The notes under the pieces are model-generated. The model was not told where the DNA came from. It did no database searches and worked only from the letters and a program-made list of their open reading frames with translations. Position numbers and translations under genes: made by a program. From the NCBI GenBank assembly GCA_963377175.1, contig CAUJNA010001241.1:1-64000 (forward strand): 64,000 bases of DNA, in the 5' to 3' direction. This document shows, piece by piece, positions 28,186 through 37,194 of the stretch; within the stretch, counting starts at the first letter, position 1, and the number at the start of each line of letters is the position of its first letter. Source of the DNA: Effrenium voratum (Eukaryota > Sar > Dinophyceae > Suessiales > Symbiodiniaceae).

Positions 28186-31100
28186 ATGACTAAAAAAAAA
28201 CATCAGAGTATATTTACAGAACCTGAGAAACACAAGAGACAGTAAAATAGGCAAAGTCCCGCCTGACATACAAACAAAAATCAACAAAATCGTTGATTTG
28301 TATGAAGACCGCAAGATTTCACAATACGGCACCGCAATGAACCTGATAAAGGACATCAGTCAGACCGACACAAGAAGCGAGAGAAAGAACGGATTAAAGA
28401 AATACGAAAAGGCAATGGCAAAGTATGAAGACGCAGAACCAATAACTGAAAGGATGGCAAAAACAGCAAAAAAGGCAAGAACAGGCAAGGAAGCGAAAGC
28501 GGTTGTAAAAAAACACGACAAACAACCTATTTTTAAAAGAAAGGCAATATCAGGATTAGCAAGTAAAGCAAAGGAGTTATACAAGAACAGAAAAACTTAT
28601 GATGTGAAATTTATGTTGTTTTCTATTGTTGATAGGGACGGAACAAAGAAACCAGCATTTAAGTTAGATGGTATAGCATACTACCCAATTATGCTTAAAC
28701 CAAAGGGTAGTAGAGAGAGAGCGGTAGGTGAAGCCAATGTGAAAGCTAATCCGTTCATTGAAACCTTAGTCAGTAGAAAAATAAGGAAATATAACGAAGA
28801 TGAAAGGCATTTATTCAGAAAAGTTATGTTGATAATGAATACGAGTAGCGAATTTCAAGAGTTAGGGCATATGATAGACTACGCTGATGCAATTAGAATT
28901 GAAAGCGTTGAGCTGGTTGATATTGACACCGCAGACTTTGATGAGAGAGATGAACCGTTAAGACAGAGCGGTCAAAATGTAAGCATCTATTACAGATACA
29001 TTCAAACCCAAGTAGATACCGAATCACTGACTATAAAACAGGCATTACAGAAAAAGAATTACAAAGAAAATGAATGTTGGATTAATGCATTACTTGAAAA
29101 CTTTGAAGGGTCAAATTTAATGAGAGAGAAAAGGCAACGGAAGGATACCAAAACCCTCACGCGTGATAAAGTGCTTGAACTGCTGGAAATGAATGAAGAA
29201 GAATTTATTAATAATGGAGCTTCTGTAAATCAAATGGATAAGGTATTTAAGTTTTTCAATATTCCAGTTAGACTTTATAATTTCATAGGAAATCTAATTT
29301 ATGAATATAACCCTAACAACTACTTAAATGGCAAAGTAAAAATGTTCAGAGGATTAGTTAAAAACAATCATATTTATTTGTTAAACCACGATTTGGAAAC
29401 ATTGTGCCAAAAAACACCAGATGACACGTTCAAAGCACCGACAACAGGCAAATTTTACATCACTGACAAAAACGAACCTCTTGAATACAAAATATTTAGC
29501 AATGTAGATGAGCTACTACAAATGAGAGAGCAGGATGAATACGCACTGATTCATTCTGAAAATGATATGGTAAAGGTCTTCCATCAACTCAATGATGCAG
29601 GATATAAGCCTTATATTAAGTATGGCAATTCCGGACAAATTGCAAATATTATGTGTAAGTTTTATTATAAACAACTCAAAAAATATGTCAAATATAATAT
29701 TGTATCACAGAGCTTATCAAAAGATAGGATGGATGAAGATGTGGAAGTGGATGATGGAACAACATATAATAATATTGTTAAGGCAATGTTTAAATTACAA
29801 AAAGAAATGTTTAAACAAAACCATTTATCATATTACAATGATGTTGATATACAGATATTGAAAGACTGTAAAACAATTGTCCCCATTGGTAGGATGCCTT
29901 GCACCCCAGCGCTCGGGCAACAAAATTGCCCAAGCGGTTATTTTATCAAAGATGTAGCAAGTAACAATTTATGCGAGATTGACATTAGAAAGGCTTTTAC
30001 ACATGCTGGATGCTGTATTAAATACATACCTAGATTTACAGAGTTTGATATTTTCAAACCTTTTAAGAATGAGTGTGATGTCAATGAGTTAAACAGTTTG
30101 ACTTTATACATTGTGGAAGTGTATGAGGGCAACATCTTTTTCAGTAAAAAATATAACTTGGTGTATGGAAAGTTTTTAAAACAGTTAATTAAACATAATG
30201 TAAAATTAAAAATATTATGGTATAAGCAACCTAACCATGTATATAAAGTAAATTACAAAAAAATAATTGATGAACTGTATGATACAAAACTGTCTGATAA
30301 CGAAGACCTGAATAAGCAACTCCATAAGAAAATATTTAACATTAGCGCTGGTATGCTTGAAAAATCGCATAACACTTCGCAAAAAAGCAGTGTATTTAGT
30401 TCATTGAAAGAAGCCTGTTACTACCATAGCCTATATGGTGGCAAGATTTACACTATCAGCAAGTGCCAATTGGAATTGGTAGAAGTAGATGAAGATAGCT
30501 CTCAATTAGAAGAATCTCCTGTTGGTGAAACATACTATGTGTTGAATGTTGCTGACAAAAAAGTTTTAACTAACGGATTTATCTATATCAAAGAATTGCT
30601 ATTACAATATCATAATTTCAAAATGTATGAAGCTTACAAAACAATGACTGATAATAATGTCAAGGTGTATAGTGTTAAAACAGATGCCTTCACTATTCAT
30701 GAAGATGATTTAGATAAAGTTTTTCGTTTTCAATTATTTGGAAGAAGCAATGGACTGCTGAAATGTGGTAATGAGATAGGCGATTGGAGGATAGAAGATA
30801 AAAAACATATCCAACTACCCACCAACTCATATACATATAAATATAATGAAGTTCCGGAAATACCTAAAATCAAAAATTTCAATATTGATGTTCAAGATGA
30901 ATGGAATACAGAAGAAATATGTAAGAAGATTATTAAACAAAACCCAGTGATTATAAAAGGTAAATTCCCGGGCACAGGCAAAAGTTATATTGGCGAATAC
31001 TTTCAAAAGATGAATAAGAATGTTTTATTTGTAGTTCCAACTAACCGGCTTTTACAAGAAAAAGAAGTAGAAGCCACCACTTACAATAAGTTTTTTAGCA

Positions 31101-32251
31101 TTGCCGTTCATGAAGATGTCGGAGAGAAATTGCCACAGTATGATTACTCGCCCTTTGATGTAATTGTATTTGATGAAATCTATATGTCAAATTTGTATGT
31201 TCTTAATAAAGTAAGGTTATTTATTCAAAATAATCCTGATAAAATTGTAATTGCTACCGGTGATGTAAAGCAGTTGCAAGGGGTGGAAGCAATGACCAAC
31301 TGCCAAGACCCAGCGACATATATGGATAATTGCTTAGATACAATTTTTAAATACAACATCTTTTTAACAGTATGTAAGAGAGTAGGAGCAAAAGATAGCG
31401 AAGAAGGAGAAAGAAACAGGAAGATAATTAATGATATGTATGATGACTTCTGGGAAAAGAAACTGCCTATCAATGAAATAATACCTAAATATTTTGAAAT
31501 AACTAATGATATAATGGCATCAGAGCATAACATCGCTTATACTAATATTAGGTGTAGAAATGTAGCAAGTGAAATCAGAGACAGATTAAACATAAATGCC
31601 AAATATGTAGTAGGTGATATTCTGATTGCCAGAAAATGGATACAAAAGCCGAGGGTGAATGTAAATTTGAGATACAGGATTACACATATACAAGATGATG
31701 AATTAGGAAAACAAATCACATTACAAAATATAGCAAGGGAAGAAGATAAATTTATGTTGTTTGAACCTATTGTAGATGCTAATTTCATTTATTCATATTG
31801 TGCAACATGCCATTCTTCACAGGGTTCAAGTGTGAAAGAAAGCATGACAATTCATGAATGGAATTTACCATTTGTAAATCGTGAGTGGCTTTGGACTTCT
31901 ATTACAAGGTGCGTTGATTTCAGAAAAGTCAGATTTTTCAAGAACGATGACTTTGAAAAGCAATTGAATAAAAATATGATAATGAGATATTTTAAGAATA
32001 AAGTAGAAAATTATAAAATACAGGATAGGAAAGCAAAGAGAGAAATCAATGAAGAGGAATACATAACTGCCGAATGGTGCTTGGATAATTTCAAGAACAG
32101 ATGCCAGAAGTGTAATACACCATTTAACTTTGAAACTAAACAAGGTAAATTGTGTAGCAACTTTACCGCACAAAGGCTTTGTAATGATACAAGCCATGAA
32201 ATAGATAATTGCGTCGGTTATTGCTACTATTGTAATGTATCAGCACATTAA
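28186..32251 (+). CDS. DNA polymerase (divergent family B-like) fused to superfamily 1 helicase
   Basis: The largest gene of the virus. The continuous frame begins at a non-ATG codon near 28298, but the only sensible start is ATG 28186; a nine-A run at 28192-28200 is one base off, so a frameshift or sequencing error separates the first four codons. From the N-terminus: a charged region; a possible OTU-like cysteine protease segment (NECWINALL near 29068, with NHIYLLN near 29370); a polymerase palm with motif A EIDIRKAFTHAG (29974), motif B KKIFNISAGM (30325) and motif C VKTDAF (30676, TDA instead of DTD); an SF1 helicase with GKFPGTGKS (30958), VFDEI (31168), ATGDVKQLQG (31255) and SSQGSSV plus TSITRC near the end; and a C-terminal zinc cluster (CQKCNTPF...CYYC). 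It would replicate and unwind the virus genome. The polymerase family is less sure than the helicase. Confidence 0.8.
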
Positions 32252-32280
32252 GATTTTAAGATTTTTATTTTAAAATCTTA

Positions 32281-32333
32281 GTTTTAGACTAAAAAGGGTT
32301 TAAAGACATAATACCTATATATAGTAGAGAGTA
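32281..32333 (+). promoter_or_regulatory. Shared promoter-like motif before gene 32334
   Basis: GTTTTAGACTAAAAAGGG, then TTTAAAGACATAAT and TATATATAGTA, then ATG 32334. It matches 33824-33877 almost base for base. TTTAAAG is 35 bases before the ATG. Confidence 0.6.
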
Positions 32334-32873
32334 ATGAAGGAACAAGAAGTGAATGATTATATTAATAAGAAATGCTATGACTGTTGCCATTTCAAAAAAG
32401 AGAATATGGAACTATACAAATTAAATTTACCTAATGGAATAATCAATAATATTATTGATTATGCTTTGGACGAAGAAAAATGTAGAATTTGTAAAAATTG
32501 GAGGTTTTATCAAGAATTAATCAAATGTCATTTGAACCATAAAAGGTTTCTTAAAACAAATGTTGAAGATGACATTATAATATTTTTAACTGTGTATGAA
32601 AGACCACCTTATAGTTATATTAGAGCATTTCTTAAAATCAGTAAGAAAAAGTATGACATGATTAACAGTGTATTATGGATGCTATTATATCATAGAAGGA
32701 CAGGCTTTGATTTAAAAGAAGATGTAAAAACATATATTGAACGTAAAAAGTTTAATGTTAAAAATACAGTGAGAGACATTAATATATTTTTTAAAATGAT
32801 GTTTGAAAGGAGCAAGATGTATCAAGCATTAAATAGTCATCAATTAACTTATTATCCTGAACTTAAATTATAA
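32334..32873 (+). CDS. Hypothetical protein with two Cys clusters, 179 aa
   Basis: I do not recognise it. Cys motifs CYDCCHF near residues 14-20 and KCRICKNWRFYQE near 46-58 could hold one zinc ion. The remainder is basic and helical (ISKKKYDMINSVLWML). Start ATG 32334 sits under the promoter-like motif shared with the gene at 33878. It lies 36 bases upstream of the integrase gene; the two may be on one transcript. Confidence 0.55.
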   Translation: MKEQEVNDYINKKCYDCCHFKKENMELYKLNLPNGIINNIIDYALDEEKCRICKNWRFYQELIKCHLNHKRFLKTNVEDDIIIFLTVYERPPYSYIRAFLKISKKKYDMINSVLWMLLYHRRTGFDLKEDVKTYIERKKFNVKNTVRDINIFFKMMFERSKMYQALNSHQLTYYPELKL

Positions 32874-32909
32874 ATTATATTATCAATATAATAAATCTTA
32901 ATTTATTAT

Positions 32910-33824
32910 ATGGATAAACAAAAAATAATTAGTGATATTTATTATGATAAAAGCGGTTATGGTAGTAAAGCAATAACTTTACAAGATGCAAGAAGGAAGG
33001 ACAAAACAATTACTATGAGTGATGTAAATGAATTCTTTAAAAATAATATTGAAGAGAAAAGAAAACCAAGAGGACAGAATAGTTTTGTTGCTCCTCATGC
33101 CTTTTGGGAATTCCAGTTGGATTTGTTTTTCATTTCAAAAAATGATTTGGATAATCAAAAGTTTAGAGTTGGATTAATATTAGTTGATATATTCAGTAAA
33201 TATGCTACTGTTATACCTATTAAAAGTAAGCAACCTGCTGATGTATTAGCTGGAATAATGGAAGGATTAAAAAAGATGGATGGCAAACCTAAATTAATAT
33301 ACAGCGACGAAGAAGGCAGTCTGTTTAGTTCTACCATTACAGATTATTTGAAGGAAGAGAAAATTGAATTACACACTACACGGGGGCACCCTGCTTTCGG
33401 AGAACGTTTCATAAGGACATTTAAAGATATGCTTTTCAAAAGAGTTGATGCCGATGAGAAGAAAGGTAAAAATAATATTCAATGGACTGACTACATATTG
33501 GAAATCTTATTAACTTATAATAATAAATTGGTAAGTTCTATTACGAAAATGACACCATTAGAAGCAAGGAAGAAAAAGAATGAGTTTGAAGTCAAACTGA
33601 ATATATCAATGAATGCCAGAAAAACCCGTGTGTATCCTGATTTAGATATTGGAGATAAGGTTAAGATTATGAGGAAAAAAGGAATTAGTGAAAAAGAACG
33701 GACGAGTCATTATTTGAAGACTATTCACACCGTAACTAAAATAGAAACTAAATTAGGTCAGAAGTATTACAATGTCAGTGATTTTCATAAACCCTTATTG
33801 AGGCATGAGATGTTAAAATTATAG
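32910..33824 (+). CDS. Retroviral-type (rve) DDE integrase of the PLV
   Basis: This 304-residue integrase would insert the virus DNA into the host. An N-terminal helical region contains ITMSDVNEFFKNN. The catalytic core has D71 in QLDLF, D133 in YSDEEG and E165 in FGERFIRTFK; all three are present. The C-terminal part is an SH3/chromodomain-like basic module (DLDIGDKVKIMRKKGISEKER). It shares domain layout with the GC-rich integrase at 2526 but little sequence outside the core. The start ATG 32910 gives a typical length. Together with the TIRs and 5 bp duplication it explains this insertion. Confidence 0.9.
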   Translation: MDKQKIISDIYYDKSGYGSKAITLQDARRKDKTITMSDVNEFFKNNIEEKRKPRGQNSFVAPHAFWEFQLDLFFISKNDLDNQKFRVGLILVDIFSKYATVIPIKSKQPADVLAGIMEGLKKMDGKPKLIYSDEEGSLFSSTITDYLKEEKIELHTTRGHPAFGERFIRTFKDMLFKRVDADEKKGKNNIQWTDYILEILLTYNNKLVSSITKMTPLEARKKKNEFEVKLNISMNARKTRVYPDLDIGDKVKIMRKKGISEKERTSHYLKTIHTVTKIETKLGQKYYNVSDFHKPLLRHEMLKL

Positions 33825-33877
33825 TTTTAGACTAAAAAGGGCTTAAAGACATATTGCCTATATATATTAAGAGAGAT
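33824..33877 (+). promoter_or_regulatory. Shared promoter-like motif before gene 33878
   Basis: Starts at the last base of the integrase stop codon. GTTTTAGACTAAAAAGGG, CTTAAAGACATATT, CCTATATATATTA, then ATG 33878. The CTTAAAG variant is 36 bases before the ATG. Near-copy of 32281-32333. Confidence 0.6.
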
Positions 33878-34483
33878 ATGAGCGATATTAGTAATTTACC
33901 TGTTGAAGTATTGAGTAATATTAATGCCTTTAAATTTGGCAAACCTGAGTATATAAAAATAAAAAGTTGCCATATTGAAGCATTGAAGAGAATACAAAAC
34001 AATTACAAAATTACAACAACTGAACCACAAACAATATACAAATACCTAAAATTAAATGGTGGAGGAACAGAGAAACAAGTTAAAAGGGAATATGATATTG
34101 AAAGAAGAGTGCCATTTGGAATGGACAGCATTGAAAGTATTATCAACAAACAAAAGGAGGAAATATTAAGTTTAATCTATGAAGAAGTAGAACATAACAC
34201 TGACTATCAATCCAAATTAGATGTATTTTTAGATATAAGAGTAAGACATAAAGAACGCAAATATAAAGAAGGCATGTTTTTAAGTTTAAGCATAAGTTTC
34301 TGTTCTAATGAATTGAATAGCGATGATGATGATTATGAAACTATAAACGAAAACAATATTAACAAAGTGTTGAACGGAGCAGTCAAAAAGTTGAAGAATA
34401 TCATTCAAAACCAAAACGATACTTTTTACTATTTTGGCATACAATCATTTGGTTTCAGATTAATCTTGAAAGAAAATGTTTGA
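33878..34483 (+). CDS. Hypothetical protein, 201 aa
   Basis: A charged, helical protein of unknown function. The ATG at 33878 (MSDISNLPVEVLSNINAF) is preferred over an upstream non-ATG start because the promoter-like motif ends just before it. The opening NLPVEVLSNI is reminiscent of an F-box-like start, but the rest does not confirm this. The last gene before the right TIR; its promoter is the one shared with 32334. Confidence 0.5.
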   Translation: MSDISNLPVEVLSNINAFKFGKPEYIKIKSCHIEALKRIQNNYKITTTEPQTIYKYLKLNGGGTEKQVKREYDIERRVPFGMDSIESIINKQKEEILSLIYEEVEHNTDYQSKLDVFLDIRVRHKERKYKEGMFLSLSISFCSNELNSDDDDYETINENNINKVLNGAVKKLKNIIQNQNDTFYYFGIQSFGFRLILKENV

Positions 34484-34586
34484 ATAACAGAACAAATCCA
34501 TTGTTAAGATAATTACTAATTATCTTAAACATGTTGTTTTTTGGACTTTTGATTTAGGGGGGCTGTTCTTGTTTGAGGTTTTGTTC

Positions 34587-34736
34587 ATGCTCTTTGAAAA
34601 GGAGCGTTGGAATGTTTCGTTGGTTGGTTGTTTTGGAATGTTCTGTGTTCTGTTCCTTGTTTGGTTTTTTGGTTATGCTCTTTGTTGTTGGGGGTTTTTG
34701 GATAAGGGGATAGGTTTGATTTATCAAACCTCTTAG
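34587..34736 (+). CDS. Possible 49-residue membrane protein in the right TIR
   Basis: Identical to the ORF on the minus strand at 14751-14900. One hydrophobic segment (residues ~12-36) with charged start MLFEKERWN. The duplication inside both TIRs is the only support beyond the open frame. Confidence 0.25.
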   Translation: MLFEKERWNVSLVGCFGMFCVLFLVWFFGYALCCWGFLDKGIGLIYQTS

Positions 34737-34784
34737 GCAACTTCGTTGCCTGAACCTTCAACCTATCTGAGTAAGCATTTTGCC

Positions 34785-34828
34785 TAAAAACGGTTTAAAG
34801 GGTTGGTGGCTTATTATATTAGAAGATT
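34785..34828 (+). promoter_or_regulatory. Shared promoter-like motif before the TIR gene
   Basis: TAAAAACGGTTTAAAGGG, then TTATTATATTA, then ATG 34829. TTTAAAG is 35 bases before the ATG, the same spacing as at 32334. A mirror copy exists in the left TIR. Confidence 0.5.
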
Positions 34829-35275
34829 ATGGATAAGAAACATTGCTCGGGGTGTGGACGCTATAAGAATTACAGTTTATTTTCAGATAATTGTAAAACT
34901 TGTGATAAATGCCGTGAAAAGCAAAGAAGGAAGTCAGAAATAAAGAAATTGAAAAGAGAAGCGATTAAGAAAGAAACAGTAGCAGATGAAGGGGAAAAAC
35001 AATGTTGTTCTCATTGCCGAGTTCATAGAAAGATTGAATTATTTTCAGATAATCATAAAACTTGTGATAAGTGCCGAGACAAGCAAATAGTATATTCAAA
35101 AACATACCGAGACAACCATAAGGAAGAAATACGAGAAATAAACAAAGAATACGGACAGAGAGAATATCATTGTTCTGTATGTGATTGTGAGATTAAATTA
35201 AAGCACAAGGCACGGCACGAACGAGCAAGGAAGCACATAGAAAATTTAGAAAAGAATGAGGTTAAGGATGTATGA
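34829..35275 (+). CDS. TIR-encoded zinc-binding protein, intact copy, 148 aa
   Basis: Starts at ATG 34829 (MDKKHCSGCGRYKNYSLF). Two similar zinc modules follow each other: CSGCGRYKNYSLFSDNCKTCDKCREKQ and CSHCRVHRKIELFSDNHKTCDKCRDKQ, each with CxxC pairs. A C-terminal C2H2-like finger reads CSVCDCEIKLKHKARHERARKH. Between them lie basic helices. Related zinc-ribbon proteins occur in giant viruses and their satellites. Being in both TIRs, the gene is present twice. It may bind the virus DNA ends or act as a regulator; this is inferred. The left copy has a one-base frameshift. Confidence 0.7.
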   Translation: MDKKHCSGCGRYKNYSLFSDNCKTCDKCREKQRRKSEIKKLKREAIKKETVADEGEKQCCSHCRVHRKIELFSDNHKTCDKCRDKQIVYSKTYRDNHKEEIREINKEYGQREYHCSVCDCEIKLKHKARHERARKHIENLEKNEVKDV

Positions 35276-35458
35276 AATGGTTTAAGTTATTTTATAAAAT
35301 GAATAACTTAAAACATTTTGATTATGAGGTTGGTTAGGCGCGTGTTATGAAACTTATATGGGTTTTGATATGGGTGATTGGTATGAAATTTTATAAAATC
35401 TTGGTGGGCGGGTCTGACCGATGGGGTAGAAAAGTGGGTTGTAGGGCTCCCTCTTGCT

Positions 35459-35463
35459 CTATG
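35459..35463. repeat. Target site duplication, right (CTATG)
   Basis: Identical to 14023-14027. Beyond it the GC-rich retroelement methyltransferase resumes (CCCCCTGGCTGCG). Confidence 0.85.
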
Positions 35464-37194
35464 CCCCCCTGGCTGCGAACGAGAGGGATCACGCCGGGTG
35501 GGCACATAAGATTCACAACTAGTGCCTATCACCCCAGACACCTGCTATACAAGATTGACTACTTTGGCGCTGTTGCTGACTTTCATGAAAAATGCGGCGA
35601 ACAAGGCTGGCCTGACCTCCCTTGGGCTGACTTTCTGCCTGCCACCGCTGTCCGAGCCTTACAGCAAATTATTCAGTGGGGGGCACCCATTGCACAGCTC
35701 CCGAACAAAGAGCAGGAAGCAGCAGCCGCTATCTTGGCCGAATACTTCGACAATCCGAGCCTAAACTTCCCCTTTCGACTCCCATCCCTCGAAGAAAAGG
35801 TTGTTGATGCTGAACTCACCAGTTTTGGTGAAGATGCTATGCATGACGTCAACATCCCCGATCGTCTCATGCACGATCTTATTGGAAATTACTTCAAGCC
35901 CAGCGCAGTTGTCACTGCTCTCGGCGGCAAACATTACTTGCGTAAGCTCAAGTGCGGAGAAGTCGAACCGCAGACATGGAAGCCATGCACTCCCTCCGTC
36001 CTACTTGTTGAGTACGCTACCATCCGACAGCAAGTACTTAAAGACCTCGATAAGACCCTACAAGGCTTTTGCTGTCAAAATCCATTCCCGCTCGGGAGCA
36101 ATTTTGGGGATGAAAACTACTGGCATGCTCTTCGGGCCATGCCGTATCAGCGGCCCAAGCTAACCAACGCAGCGCCTGCTCCGCCAGCGCTCTTCACAGA
36201 ACCCGCGACAGCACCGTCAGAGCCACGATCAATCCTTGATTATCTCTCGCGCGAACAGCCTATTATGAGCGTCATTCGGCGCTCGCCTGCGGTTGAATAT
36301 ACTCTCAGGTCCTTGTCCTCGGGTGAAGAGCCCCTCTTCCCGAAGCTTGAGTTGCTTGGCCTCCTTGACATGCTCGGCACTTGTGACCCTGACATGCCCA
36401 ATTTAGCGGGAATGCTTTTATGGCTTCGACAGTGGGAGCAGACAGCCCCTGCAGCACGCTCCTGTGTACTCTTCATTGGTGACTGCGGAGATCGAGTTGC
36501 TGTGCACACTGTAGGTTGTCAGCCCCCCGGTGGCTGGACTGCCATCCTCACTTTCTCACCAGGGCGACTCATTCGAGTGTATTGGTCACACTTTGCCACT
36601 ACGCCCAGAGGCGGGTTTCTCAAGGTACTCAGTGACAATTGTTTCTCTCCGATTGCTCGCTTGCAGGTGCCGCCATTGATTCAGTCTGCCACTGCCGAAA
36701 TTGAAAAAGGCATCATTCTGAGAACAACACTCGTTGATGACCACTCTCTCCCTGTCTTTAGTGAGTTCGGCTATGTCCATAAGGGAGCTATCACGTGGCA
36801 ATGTATTGATCACCCTACACCTTACGAAGGACTCATTGCCATAGGACGTGCTGTTGGAGGGCCCGCCCGCCCCCCTTCCAAGCATAACTATCAACCTCGA
36901 CCTGGCTTGGATCTGCCATGTCAAATTGCAGCCCTCATTGCGCACGCATGTGCTGATACTGTCGTCCTTATTGCTCTCCCCACCGACACTGGTTGGGTGC
37001 CGACCACATGGTACACCTTCCTCCCTGAAGTCTCTGTTCCGGCCACCCATGATCGCACTTCTGTGATCTTTCTCTTGGTGCGGGACAGAGAGTGCTTTGC
37101 TCTCGTGTGCAAGCTCGTCCCCTCTATTGCCTTTTTAGGCCATGACCTTGGGGCCGTGCCGAGAGTTCTCCTTAGCCACAATGACTGGGGATGA
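35464..37194 (+). pseudogene. Retroelement ORF, methyltransferase C-terminal part after the PLV insertion
   Basis: This is the continuation of the ORF broken at 14022. The first codons after the empty site read PPWLRTRG, followed by YHPRHLLYKIDYFG, a target-recognition-like part. LIGNYFKPSAVVTAL (~35875-35925) is motif X of C5 methyltransferases. A further ~420 residues of unknown function follow to the stop at 37194. Upstream the open frame runs into the virus TIR, but that part is chance coding. At the 3' end the frame overlaps the next ORF by 53 bases; the sequence NDWG-DEGTFEVRWLP suggests one protein broken by a frameshift at ~37188. Confidence 0.75.

Larger units (their letters stand above)
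14028..35458. mobile_element. Integrated AT-rich Polinton-like virus (21.4 kb, complete)
   Basis: This element has TIRs of ~903 bp, a 5 bp target duplication and a strong switch to AT-rich sequence at both borders. It encodes an rve integrase, a polymerase-helicase, a major capsid protein, a penton-type minor capsid protein, a packaging ATPase, an S74 fiber, a methyltransferase, a GIY-YIG nuclease, a lipase-like protein and several zinc-binding proteins. The capsid set together with integrase and TIRs defines a Polinton-like virus. The insertion lies inside the retroelement methyltransferase domain. Genes run on both strands, with most structural genes in the centre and the replication/integration genes on the right. 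Confidence 0.93.
34557..35458 (-). repeat. Right terminal inverted repeat of the PLV
   Basis: Reverse complement of the left TIR; the outer end is ...GGGCTCCCTCTTGCT at 35458. 902 bp, one base shorter than the left because of the G4/G5 difference. The inner border is the GGGGGG at 34557. The unique sequence 34484-34556 before it is AT-rich and holds no gene. Confidence 0.92.

Noticed and set aside
35347..35458. Open frame starting inside the right TIR and running into the retroelement ORF.
   Set aside because: The TIR part is AT-rich non-coding sequence; the fused frame is created by the insertion.
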